Source of the DNA: [Ruminococcus] torques ATCC 27756
Lineage (GTDB): Bacteria > Bacillota > Clostridia > Lachnospirales > Lachnospiraceae
DNA length: 64,000 nucleotides
Direction of reading: 5' to 3'
NCBI RefSeq assembly: GCF_000153925.1
Contig: NZ_DS264345.1
Span: 62,001 to 126,000 of the forward strand
Position 1 is the first letter of the stretch. Each line of letters opens with the position of its first letter. The notes under the pieces were generated by a model. It was not told where the DNA came from. It ran no database searches and worked only from the letters and a program-made list of their open reading frames with translations. Below are positions 8,894-17,075 of this stretch, piece by piece. The position numbers and the translations under genes are program-made.

Positions 8894-9424
8894 TTACAGC
8901 CGATATTCCATAATGTAATCATCCATGAAAAAGCCGTTTCCGATATCATTTTTCTGAGCGTCGATCGTCTGAAAACCAAAGTGACGGTATACGTTCAGAG
9001 AGTGATCGTTGTGCTTATTACATGTCAGCCAAATGGCGGAACAATTTCGCTGCCGACATAAATTTTTTAGAAAATCAAACAAAAATGCGGCTAAATGTCT
9101 GCCGCGGTATTGTTTGGCAATGTACAGTTTGCTCAAAAACATCCTTCCGTCCTGATCCTGCCTGATCGCCATATATCCGCACAGTTTTCGGTTGCCGAGA
9201 AGCCGGTAGTATTCGTATCCGGTAAGAACCTGATCTTGTAAAGCCGGATAAGACTGAAAACGTGACAGCATATATTCTACCTGCTCTTTGCCGATGATCG
9301 GCGTGAAATGTTCATGCCAGATCACATCTGCCAAAGCGGCGATCTCTTGAAGATCCTCGTTAGTTTCTGCCTTGCGGATTGTAAACGGTTGATCCGTTCG
9401 ATTGTCTGAAGATGTCTGATCCAT
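8894..9424 (-). CDS. GNAT family N-acetyltransferase
   Basis: About 176 residues from ATG 9424. This start has AAGGGGGA 9 bases upstream, whereas the longer frame from TTG 9454 would put the ribosome site inside the gene. The acetyl-CoA-binding motif is visible as LYIAKQYRGRHLAAFLFDFL, followed by WLTCNKHNDHSLNVYRHFGF, the usual Asn...Tyr-x-x-x-GF signature. The acceptor (amine, peptide or antibiotic) cannot be told from the sequence. It is transcribed divergently from htpG with its own promoter. Confidence 0.85.
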   Translation of the reverse strand: MDQTSSDNRTDQPFTIRKAETNEDLQEIAALADVIWHEHFTPIIGKEQVEYMLSRFQSYPALQDQVLTGYEYYRLLGNRKLCGYMAIRQDQDGRMFLSKLYIAKQYRGRHLAAFLFDFLKNLCRQRNCSAIWLTCNKHNDHSLNVYRHFGFQTIDAQKNDIGNGFFMDDYIMEYRL

Positions 9425-9456
9425 GAGAAATATTCCCCCTTCTTTTTTTATCAAAT

Positions 9457-9486
9457 ATTATAGTACAAATAACATATTTTCCGCAA
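9457..9486 (-). promoter_or_regulatory. Promoter of the GNAT gene
   Basis: On the minus strand TTGCGG (9481-9486) and TATAAT (9457-9462) with an 18-base spacer, about 33 bases upstream of ATG 9424. Confidence 0.65.
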
Positions 9487-9509
9487 CTTTCTAAAAATAA
9501 TATTAATTA

Positions 9510-9536
9510 TTAGCACTCAACACAAAAGAGTGCTGA
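9510..9536. promoter_or_regulatory. CIRCE operator (HrcA binding site)
   Basis: TTAGCACTC-N9-GAGTGCTGA matches the CIRCE consensus with one mismatch. It ends 7 bases before the -35 box of htpG and lies between the htpG and GNAT promoters, so HrcA could repress htpG and possibly influence the divergent gene. Confidence 0.93.
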
Positions 9537-9543
9537 TTTTCTA

Positions 9544-9572
9544 TTGACTTTTAAATATTGCCGTACTAGAAT
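9544..9572 (+). promoter_or_regulatory. htpG promoter
   Basis: TTGACT and TAGAAT are separated by 17 bases, about 100 bases upstream of ATG 9675. Confidence 0.8.
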
Positions 9573-9674
9573 GTCTGTTAGACATAAAAAACAGATCGCA
9601 TGAAGCCGATGTATATAAAGTATACCGGGAGATGCGTAAGTCATAAAATCAAAAAAAGATAAGGAGTGTTTACA

Positions 9675-11720
9675 ATGGCAGTGAAAAAAGGAACATTATC
9701 GATCGACAGCGAAAATATATTTCCGATTATAAAGAAATGGGTGTATTCGGATCATGATATTTTTGTGAGGGAACTTATATCAAATGGCTGCGATGCGGTT
9801 ACGAAGCTGAAAAAGCTTGATATGATGGGAGAATATGAACTTCCCGAAGATTATAAGGCAAAGATCGAAGTAATTGTCAATCCGGAAGAAAAGACAATGA
9901 AATTTATCGATAACGGTCTTGGTATGACAGCCGAAGAGGTAGAAGAGTACATTACGCAGATCGCATTTTCGGGAGCGACACAGTTTCTTGAAAAATATAA
10001 AGATAAAACGACAGAAGACGATATGATCGGTCATTTCGGACTTGGATTTTATTCTGCGTTTATGGTGGCGGATGAAGTTCAGATCGACACATTGTCTTAT
10101 AAAGAAGGCGCATCTGCCGTACACTGGGCAAGTCAGGGAGGTACGGAATATGAGATGCAGGAAGGAAATAAAGAGACGGTCGGAACAGAGATCACACTGT
10201 TTTTAAATGAAGACAGTCTTGCGTTTGCAAATGAATACCGCGCAAGAGAAGTGATTGAAAAATATTGTTCTTTTATGCCTGTTGAAATCTTCCTTTCCAA
10301 AGCAAATGCGCAGCCGGAGTATGAAACGATCGATGAGGAGGATGTGCTTGACACAGACGAAGTCGTAGAGCATATTACGGAAGAAGTAAAAGAAGGCGAA
10401 GAAGGAGAACCGAAAAAGAAAGCGAAGATCGTGAAACGCCCTGTTTCTTTGAGCGATACTCATCCGCTGTGGAGCAAGAGTCCGAGCGAGTGCACAAAGG
10501 AAGAATACATTGATTTTTACCGCAAAGTGTTCATGGATTATAAAGAGCCTTTGTTCTGGATCCATTTGAATATGGATTACCCGTTTAACTTAAAAGGAAT
10601 TTTGTATTTTCCGAAGATCAATACGGAATATGAATCTATCGAAGGAACGATCAAGCTGTACAACAATCAAGTTTTTATCGCGGACAATATCAAGGAAGTG
10701 ATTCCGGAGTTCCTTATGGTTCTCAAAGGTGTGATCGACTGTCCGGATCTGCCGCTTAATGTATCAAGAAGCGCCCTGCAAAACGATGGATTCGTCAATA
10801 AAGTTGCCGATTACATTTCTAAGAAAGTGGCGGATAAGCTGACGGGAATGTTTAAGACAGACAGAGAGAATTATGAGAAATACTGGGATGACATCAGTCC
10901 GTTTATCAAATTCGGATGTCTGAAAGATGAAAAATTCGGCGAGAAGATGAAAGATTCGATGATCTACAAAAACCTGGATCACAAATATCTGACATTAGAA
11001 GATATTATAAATGAAAGTAAAGCTGCAGGAACAGAAGAAGAGACAGCCGAAGAGGCGGCAGCGGAAACAGATGTGCAGACAGATACGGACGATCAGGATA
11101 AAGAGCCTGAGAAAACGTCGGTTTACTATGTGACAGACGAAGTTCAGCAGAGCCAATACATCAATATGTTCAAGGCACAGGGACAAGACGCGATCGTACT
11201 GACACATAATATTGATTCTGCGTTTGTGACTTATCTGGAACAGAAACATGAAGACGTCAGATTTTTAAGAATCGATGCCGATGTACATGAGTCTTTGAAA
11301 GATGAAGTTGCAGAAGACGAGAAAGAATCTTTCGGAAAAATGGCAGACAGTCTCGTGGAAATCTTCCGAAAAGAACTAAATGACGATAAGCTCGATGTGA
11401 AAGTGGAAAAGCTTAAAGACGATAAAGTGGCGTCTATGGCTGTTTTGTCAGAAGAAAACCGCCGTATGGAAGAGATGATGAAGATGTACGGTATGAGCGG
11501 AATGGATTCGGCTATGTTCGGCAGCAAGGCGACACTTGTACTCAACGCAAACCATCCGCTTGTGAAGTTCCTGACAGAGAACAAAGAAAGCGAGAATGTA
11601 ACTGTCATCTGTAAACAGCTTTATGATCTTGCAATGCTTGCTCATAAGCCTTTAAGCCCGGAAGAAATGACGGCGTTTGTACAAAGAAGCAACGAGATCA
11701 TGCTTTTACTCACAAAATAA
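9675..11720 (+). CDS. htpG: Hsp90-family chaperone HtpG
   Basis: 681 residues. ATG 9675 is taken because AAGGAG ends 9 bases before it; a GTG at 9666 is too close to that site. The N-terminal GHKL ATPase domain shows E33/N37 (RELISNGCDAV), DNGLGMTAEEV and the lid glycine motif GHFGLGFYSAF. The middle domain has the usual NVSRSALQ. Two acidic, low-complexity insertions occur: one after DTDEVVEHITEE and one before KTSVYYVTDEVQQSQY. It is a cytosolic ATP-dependent chaperone. The upstream CIRCE element suggests heat induction through HrcA. A strong terminator follows. Confidence 0.96.
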   Translation: MAVKKGTLSIDSENIFPIIKKWVYSDHDIFVRELISNGCDAVTKLKKLDMMGEYELPEDYKAKIEVIVNPEEKTMKFIDNGLGMTAEEVEEYITQIAFSGATQFLEKYKDKTTEDDMIGHFGLGFYSAFMVADEVQIDTLSYKEGASAVHWASQGGTEYEMQEGNKETVGTEITLFLNEDSLAFANEYRAREVIEKYCSFMPVEIFLSKANAQPEYETIDEEDVLDTDEVVEHITEEVKEGEEGEPKKKAKIVKRPVSLSDTHPLWSKSPSECTKEEYIDFYRKVFMDYKEPLFWIHLNMDYPFNLKGILYFPKINTEYESIEGTIKLYNNQVFIADNIKEVIPEFLMVLKGVIDCPDLPLNVSRSALQNDGFVNKVADYISKKVADKLTGMFKTDRENYEKYWDDISPFIKFGCLKDEKFGEKMKDSMIYKNLDHKYLTLEDIINESKAAGTEEETAEEAAAETDVQTDTDDQDKEPEKTSVYYVTDEVQQSQYINMFKAQGQDAIVLTHNIDSAFVTYLEQKHEDVRFLRIDADVHESLKDEVAEDEKESFGKMADSLVEIFRKELNDDKLDVKVEKLKDDKVASMAVLSEENRRMEEMMKMYGMSGMDSAMFGSKATLVLNANHPLVKFLTENKESENVTVICKQLYDLAMLAHKPLSPEEMTAFVQRSNEIMLLLTK

Positions 11721-11736
11721 AATGATAATGATAAAG

Positions 11737-11766
11737 GCAGCCTGTATAGTTTTTTATACAGGCTGC
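11737..11766. terminator. htpG terminator
   Basis: GCAGCCTGTATA pairs with TATACAGGCTGC around a 6-base loop (GTTTTT), 16 bases after the htpG stop. It lies between convergent genes. Confidence 0.85.
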
Positions 11767-11792
11767 TAAATTAAAACCGTTTTTTATTTCTG

Positions 11793-12281
11793 TCAATTTA
11801 GTAATTCAAAATCAATCCCTTTTTTCTTAAAGAAATTTTCAGTCATTTCATCCCATGCATGTTCTAATGTTTTATCCATCGTAAAAGTCTTGAAGGAAGT
11901 TCCGGTAATACATGTCAATGTTTCTCCGTTGTAGCGGATGTTCAGATAGAGTCCCTGCACAGCGTCCGCCTGAACGGAAAGATCGTTTTGCAAGAGGAGC
12001 GTTTCGATGTTCTTCGGAGCAAGGCTGAATACGAATTGGAAGGCAAGAGGAGTCCGTTTTCCTTTGATGAGGGAAAAGCAGAAGTTTCTTACATTTTTCC
12101 AATAAGAGTATTCGGGAAGGACGGAGTTAGAGTCAAAGAACTCTTTTTTGATAAAGCCGTCAATGTGAAATGTATTGAATGTTGTGATCTCTCCTTCGAT
12201 AAATGAAAAATGATCAAATGTTTCATTTAACAGAAGGTGCGACATGAAATCTTTTATATTTGTCAATGAAAATGCGATCAT
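11793..12281 (-). CDS. DUF5721-like protein
   Basis: About 162 residues. ATG 12281 is preceded by AAGGAG at a 7-base spacing; the longer frame upstream has no such site. The N-terminus (MIAFSLTNIKDFMSHLLLNE, then ITTFNTFHIDG) resembles, from memory, the DUF5721 family of Clostridia, small soluble proteins of unknown function. The rest contains alternating strands such as LYLNIRYNGETLTCITGTSF. No signal peptide or membrane segment is present. Neighbours give no functional hint: it stands alone between the htpG terminator and the O-acetylation operon promoter. Confidence 0.6.
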   Translation of the reverse strand: MIAFSLTNIKDFMSHLLLNETFDHFSFIEGEITTFNTFHIDGFIKKEFFDSNSVLPEYSYWKNVRNFCFSLIKGKRTPLAFQFVFSLAPKNIETLLLQNDLSVQADAVQGLYLNIRYNGETLTCITGTSFKTFTMDKTLEHAWDEMTENFFKKKGIDFELLN

Positions 12282-12380
12282 GGAAAGACTCCTTATCATT
12301 GTATATTTGTTCATTTTACCTGCCATGTTTTTGATATGACAGGGTCATACTGATTGTACCACGAAACGGATGTGCCGTCA

Positions 12381-12409
12381 TTGACTTTTTAATCTAAAAA
12401 AAGTATTAT
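12381..12409 (+). promoter_or_regulatory. Promoter of the O-acetylation operon
   Basis: TTGACT and TATTAT are separated by 17 bases, about 60 bases upstream of ATG 12470. Confidence 0.8.
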
Positions 12410-12469
12410 TATCTTGGGTTATTTTTATTTGTAAAATAAAATGAGTATTATAATGGGGAAACAATATAA

Positions 12470-13228
12470 ATGAAGAAAATAAAACAGAAAACAAAAAGGA
12501 AGATCGTTCTTGCGGTATGTGTTCTTGCGGCAGCGCTTGTCATTGTGCTGATCGTGCAGGGCGTGCGGGGACTTTTTTATAAGAAAGCGGACACATCGGC
12601 AGGACTGGAATATATTCACGGAGAAGAAAAAGGAGATATTGCGGCGATTGAGAAAAAAATCGAACTGCTTGAAAAAAAAGACGGAGAAGAAGGCACCGGG
12701 GAACGGAGTCTGAAAGAAAAGTTTACGGGCGCGGTTATCGTGGGAGACTCTATTACGGAAGGATTTACAGAATATGACATTTTGAACACATCCAGCGTTG
12801 TAGCAAAGATCGGAGTACATTTGGATGAGTTGGACGAGCAGATCAAACAGGTGAAAAAATTAAGTCCCGGGATCATATTTTTGTCTCTCGGAATGAATGA
12901 TGTCGAGCATACAAACGGTGATGCGGACGAGTTTGTCAAACAATACGGAGCAGTTGTGGATGAACTGAAAAAGAGCGTGCCGGGAGCGCATATTTTTGTG
13001 AACGCAATTTTTCCGGTGCAGGAAAAGGCAGTGAAAGAAAAGCCTGTTTTTGCAGAAATAGAAAATTTCAACGAGAAACTAAAAGAGTTATGTGATAAAA
13101 AGCGGATAGCGTTTATCGACAGTTCGGATCTTATGTCTGACGAATATTATGAGCAGGACGGCATACATTTTAAGGCGTCTTTCTATCCGGTCTGGGCTGA
13201 AAAAATGGCGGAGGTGGCAGGCTTATGA
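12470..13228 (+). CDS. Membrane-anchored SGNH/GDSL hydrolase
   Basis: 252 residues. A basic N-terminus is followed by one membrane helix (about 11-30). The extracytoplasmic SGNH domain has the nucleophile S94 in VGDSITEG (block I), SLGMNDVEH (the block III Asn) and the catalytic pair in DGIHF (D230, H233). SGNH enzymes next to MBOAT acyltransferases usually move or remove acetyl groups on exopolysaccharide or wall polymers, as AlgX/AlgJ and PatB do. The gene overlaps the next one by 4 bases (ATGA) and is first in a four-gene operon. Confidence 0.85.
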   Translation: MKKIKQKTKRKIVLAVCVLAAALVIVLIVQGVRGLFYKKADTSAGLEYIHGEEKGDIAAIEKKIELLEKKDGEEGTGERSLKEKFTGAVIVGDSITEGFTEYDILNTSSVVAKIGVHLDELDEQIKQVKKLSPGIIFLSLGMNDVEHTNGDADEFVKQYGAVVDELKKSVPGAHIFVNAIFPVQEKAVKEKPVFAEIENFNEKLKELCDKKRIAFIDSSDLMSDEYYEQDGIHFKASFYPVWAEKMAEVAGL

Positions 13229-13710
13229 GTCAGTGGAAGAAAATAACTATCCGGGTGATGCGCTATGTGACATTGCTTCTGATCGTCGGATTCGTTGCAC
13301 TTCTTTTGATCTATACAAGCGGCAGCAATCGCCCTTTTGAGAAAGTGGAGAAGTCTGTGGAAGCATCTCTTGATAAGGAAAATATGAAGCGTCAGGACGG
13401 GACGGCATTAAAACGTAACTTTGGACTGAATGCGGCAGATTATGACGGCGTTATGTATTATTCGTCGGAATTTAGTATTTCATCTGAAGAAGTTCTTCTT
13501 ATTAAAGCAAAAAGTGAAACGCAGACCGCGGAAATTTCAAGTGCGATCGAAGAACGGATCAAAACAAGGATGAATGATTTTGAGGGGTATGCGCCGGAAT
13601 CGGTGCAGTTATTGGAAGATGCAAAGAAAAGCGTGCGCGGTAAATATGTATTTTTTGCCGCTGCGCCGGGAGCAGAAAAATATTTAGAAATATTTAACAA
13701 CAGTTTATAA
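13225..13710 (+). CDS. DUF4358 domain protein
   Basis: 161 residues. One membrane helix (about 8-32) is followed by an extracytoplasmic domain that starts GSNRPFEKVEKSVEASLD and includes MYYSSEFSISSEEVLLIKA and the C-terminal KYVFFAAAPGAEKY. These features fit DUF4358, a small extracellular family often encoded beside MBOAT acyltransferases in Clostridia. The function is not known. Tight overlap with the SGNH gene and position before the MBOAT gene suggest it is part of the same envelope acylation machinery. Confidence 0.75.
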   Translation: MSQWKKITIRVMRYVTLLLIVGFVALLLIYTSGSNRPFEKVEKSVEASLDKENMKRQDGTALKRNFGLNAADYDGVMYYSSEFSISSEEVLLIKAKSETQTAEISSAIEERIKTRMNDFEGYAPESVQLLEDAKKSVRGKYVFFAAAPGAEKYLEIFNNSL

Positions 13711-13731
13711 ATCGGGAGAGGGAACAGGCGG

Positions 13732-15141
13732 ATGTTATTTAGCAGTATCACATTTTTGTTTATGTTTCTGCCAATCGTAATGGCAGTGTATTATCTCGTT
13801 CCGAACGGGGCGAAAAATATCGTCTTGCTTTTGGCGAGTCTGTTTTTTTACGCATGGGGAGAGCCGGTCTATGTCGTGCTCATGATCTTATCCATCGTAT
13901 TAAACTATTTTTGCGGACGGGATATCGAGGCAAATGCAGACAATCCGAAAAAGGCAAAGCTAAGTCTTGTGTTTGCTCTTACGGCAAATATTCTCATACT
14001 TGGATTTTTTAAATATTATGGCTTTTTGCTTGATACAGTTAATTCCTTTCTTACGACGGACATTCCTTACAGAGTGCTCCCTCTGCCGATCGGAATCTCA
14101 TTCTATACGTTTCAGGCGATCTCATATGTGATCGATATCTATCGGAAAGACGCGAAGCCGCAGAAGAATATTTTATACTTTGCGCTTTATATCAGTATGT
14201 TCCCGCAGTTGATCGCAGGTCCGATCGTCCGTTACGCGGATATTGAAGAACAGTTGAAAATGCGGAAAGTCACGCTTCGTAAACTGGGGCAAGGTTCGAT
14301 GTATTTTATCATCGGTCTGGCGAAAAAAGTGATCATCGCAAATTCAACGGGGGCGGTGTTTGAAGAAGTCGCCGCGATGTCAACCGGAAGTTTATCTGTC
14401 TTAACTGCATGGGTCGGCGTATTTTCTTATGCGTTCCAGATATATTTTGACTTCAGCGGATATTCGGATATGGCGATCGGCCTCGGAAAAATGTTCGGAT
14501 TTGAATTTAAGAAAAATTTTGACCATCCGTATGTATCGAAAAGCGCAACGGAATTTTGGAGAAGGTGGCATATTTCTCTTGGAACGTGGTTTAGAGAGTA
14601 TGTATATATTCCTCTCGGCGGCAATCGATGTTCGGTTTCGAGAAATATATTTAACCTGATGGTTGTCTGGACACTGACCGGAATGTGGCACGGGGCGGCA
14701 TGGAACTTTGTCGCATGGGGCGTATATTACGGCGTGATCCTTGTGATGGAAAAGTATGTGTGGGGTGCTTCCGTCGAACAGCTTCCGAAACCGGTCCAGC
14801 ATATTTATGCAGGCGCAGTCATCCTTGTAGGCTGGGTATTCTTCTTTAGTCCGAGTCTTGGGTATGCTCTGCGGTATCTTTGGGCGATGATCGGAGGAGG
14901 ATCGGGAATAGCGGATGCGCAAGGCGCATTTCTTCTGTTTACTCACTGGCTTTTGTTTGTCATTGCGGCGGTGGGAAGTACAGCTTACGGAAGAAAACTG
15001 CTAAATAACGCAGTTCGTTTTTCCGCCAACCGAACAGTAAGAATGACGGTGGGAGCCGTTCTCTATATTGGAATTTTCTTCCTTTCGGTGGCATTTTTGG
15101 TGACAGATACATTTAATCCATTTTTATATTTCAGATTTTAG
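13732..15141 (+). CDS. MBOAT family O-acyltransferase (AlgI/DltB-like)
   Basis: 469 residues with about 11 hydrophobic segments. The family core is present: FPQLIAGPIVRY, YFDFSGYSDMAIGLG, FWRRWHISLGTWFREYVYIP and the catalytic-histidine motif LTGMWHGAAWNF (H320). Such enzymes pass acyl groups from a cytoplasmic donor across the membrane onto a surface polymer. The neighbouring SGNH and DHHW proteins are the usual extracytoplasmic partners, and together they resemble the alginate AlgI/J/X set. The polymer is unknown; no polysaccharide synthase lies nearby. Confidence 0.92.
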   Translation: MLFSSITFLFMFLPIVMAVYYLVPNGAKNIVLLLASLFFYAWGEPVYVVLMILSIVLNYFCGRDIEANADNPKKAKLSLVFALTANILILGFFKYYGFLLDTVNSFLTTDIPYRVLPLPIGISFYTFQAISYVIDIYRKDAKPQKNILYFALYISMFPQLIAGPIVRYADIEEQLKMRKVTLRKLGQGSMYFIIGLAKKVIIANSTGAVFEEVAAMSTGSLSVLTAWVGVFSYAFQIYFDFSGYSDMAIGLGKMFGFEFKKNFDHPYVSKSATEFWRRWHISLGTWFREYVYIPLGGNRCSVSRNIFNLMVVWTLTGMWHGAAWNFVAWGVYYGVILVMEKYVWGASVEQLPKPVQHIYAGAVILVGWVFFFSPSLGYALRYLWAMIGGGSGIADAQGAFLLFTHWLLFVIAAVGSTAYGRKLLNNAVRFSANRTVRMTVGAVLYIGIFFLSVAFLVTDTFNPFLYFRF

Positions 15142-15151
15142 GGGAATACTT

Positions 15152-16306
15152 ATGAACAGCAGGAAAAGAAAAGGTCAGCTTGAGAGTATGATCGGAAAAA
15201 TCTTTGTATTAAGTCTTTTTCTCATTTTACTTGTGAATCTGATCGTTCCGAACAAAGAAAAATCAGAAGAAGAAAACAGGATGCTGGAGACGAAACCGAA
15301 AGCGTCGGCAGCTTCGATCATTTCCGGAGATTACATGGAACAATGGGAAAAGTATGTAAGCGATCAGTTTTTCGGACGGAACTTTTGGAGGAAGATAAAA
15401 GTAAACGCAGATAAGATTTCGGGAACAAAAAAAGAAAACGGCGTGTTCATCGGAAAAAGCGGACAACTATTAGAAGATATCGCAGTTCCGGATAAAGAGC
15501 AGCTTGAAGCGAATATCAATGCGGTGAAAAATTTTGCACAGACATATGAAAACATTCCGACGACGGTAATGCTTGTTCCGGATGCGGCATGTATTTTGAG
15601 CAATCGTCTTCCTGCATTTGCGACAGTGGAAGATCAGCGTCAGATGTTCGGTATGGTAGAGCGTAATCTGGGCGATACGGTCAACTGGGTAGATACTGTT
15701 TCTATTATGAATAAACATAAGTCAGAAAAGCTGTACTATAAAACGGATCATCACTGGACGACTCAGGGAGCGTTTTATATGTTCAAAGATACGGCTTCGC
15801 TGTTCGGGATCAAAGGAGACGTATCTGATGATTATGTTTCCTATACTGTGACAGATGATTTTAACGGTGTTCTTGCGTCAAAAAGCGGATGCGGTCTGGA
15901 TGAAAAAGAAAAAATCGATATTTACGCGCCGACAAACGGCGATGACGATGTAATCGTAAATTATGTCAATGAAACGAAAAAGACAACTTCTCTTTATGAT
16001 TCGTCCAAACTAAAGACAAGAGATAAGTACGGAGTATTTTTAGGCGGGAATACATCAGTTATCGATATAAAGACAGTGTCTACGAGCCAGAAGAGACTGC
16101 TTGTGGTGAAAGATTCATTTGCAGACTGCTTTATTCCGTTCTTAACTCCTCATTACAGAGAGATCGTTGTTGTTGATCCAAGATATTACAGCGGAACGAT
16201 GCAGGATATTATGGACACATACCGCATAACAGATGCGTTGATCTTGTATAGCGGAAATACATTTTTTACAGACAATAATATAAGTGGAGTGTTTACTGGT
16301 GAGTAA
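15152..16306 (+). CDS. DHHW family protein (AlgJ/AlgX-like O-acetyltransferase partner)
   Basis: 384 residues. One N-terminal membrane helix (about 15-32) anchors a large extracytoplasmic domain. The family-defining D199-H200-H201-W202 occurs in KTDHHWTTQGAFYMF, and the serine of the catalytic triad probably lies in VVKDSFADCFIPFL. Proteins of this type accept acyl groups from the MBOAT partner and transfer them to polysaccharide. The gene ends inside the start of the downstream pseudouridine synthase (8-base overlap). Confidence 0.85.
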   Translation: MNSRKRKGQLESMIGKIFVLSLFLILLVNLIVPNKEKSEEENRMLETKPKASAASIISGDYMEQWEKYVSDQFFGRNFWRKIKVNADKISGTKKENGVFIGKSGQLLEDIAVPDKEQLEANINAVKNFAQTYENIPTTVMLVPDAACILSNRLPAFATVEDQRQMFGMVERNLGDTVNWVDTVSIMNKHKSEKLYYKTDHHWTTQGAFYMFKDTASLFGIKGDVSDDYVSYTVTDDFNGVLASKSGCGLDEKEKIDIYAPTNGDDDVIVNYVNETKKTTSLYDSSKLKTRDKYGVFLGGNTSVIDIKTVSTSQKRLLVVKDSFADCFIPFLTPHYREIVVVDPRYYSGTMQDIMDTYRITDALILYSGNTFFTDNNISGVFTGE

Positions 16307-17033
16307 TCGGATCAGAGAAGAATTTTTACAGGCAAAAGAGTCGGTAAGACTGAATAAATACTTAAGCGAGGCGGGCGTTTGTTCCAGAAGGGAGGCGGAC
16401 CGCCTTATTGAAAGCGGTAAAGTGACGGTAGACGGAGTGACGGCGCAGATGGGGATGCGCGTTACGGCGGGGCAGATTGTCAAAGTCGGAAAAAAAACAG
16501 TGTCAAAGCAAGATGAGATGATCGTTTTAGCTGTGAATAAGCCGAAAGGGATCGTCTGTACCGAAGATCAAAGAGAACGCGACAGTATCGTTCGTTTTTT
16601 GAACTACCCTGTGCGTGTTACTTATGCGGGCAGACTGGACAAAGATTCGCGCGGACTTCTGCTTATGACGAACAACGGAGATATCATCAATCAGATGATG
16701 CGTGCGGCAAACCGCCATGAAAAAGAATATAAAGTTACGGTTGATAAAGAGATCACGGAACAATTTATAAAAAAAATGTCGGAAGGAGTTCCGATCCTTG
16801 ACACGGTCACAAGACCATGTACAGTAAAGAAGATCGGGAAATATACTTTTTCGATCATCTTGACTCAGGGGCTGAACCGCCAGATCAGAAGGATGTGTGC
16901 GGCGTTCGGATATGAGGTGAAAGATCTTGTCCGTATAAGGATTATGAATATTCGTCTCGGGAGTCTGAAAGAAGGAGCATACCGAAAACTGACGGACGAA
17001 GAACTGGAAGAATTGTATGAGATGTTGAAATGA
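16299..17033 (+). CDS. rluF: 23S rRNA pseudouridine synthase RluF-like
   Basis: About 244 residues. GTG 16299 is preferred, with GGAG 9 bases before it; the open frame goes back to 16284. An S4 RNA-binding domain (LNKYLSEAGVCSRREADRLI) is followed by the RsuA/RluB/E/F catalytic domain with the nucleophile Asp in AGRLDKDSRGLLLMTNNGD (about D114). The later stretch GLNRQIRRMCAAFGYEVKDLVRIRIM is closest to RluF, which modifies U2604 of E. coli 23S rRNA. The gene overlaps the envelope operon and runs towards ligA, so it may be cotranscribed. Confidence 0.85.
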   Translation: MSNRIREEFLQAKESVRLNKYLSEAGVCSRREADRLIESGKVTVDGVTAQMGMRVTAGQIVKVGKKTVSKQDEMIVLAVNKPKGIVCTEDQRERDSIVRFLNYPVRVTYAGRLDKDSRGLLLMTNNGDIINQMMRAANRHEKEYKVTVDKEITEQFIKKMSEGVPILDTVTRPCTVKKIGKYTFSIILTQGLNRQIRRMCAAFGYEVKDLVRIRIMNIRLGSLKEGAYRKLTDEELEELYEMLK

Positions 17034-17075
17034 CCGGTCAAGATACCGTAAAGAAATTAATTGTTGGAGAAGAAG

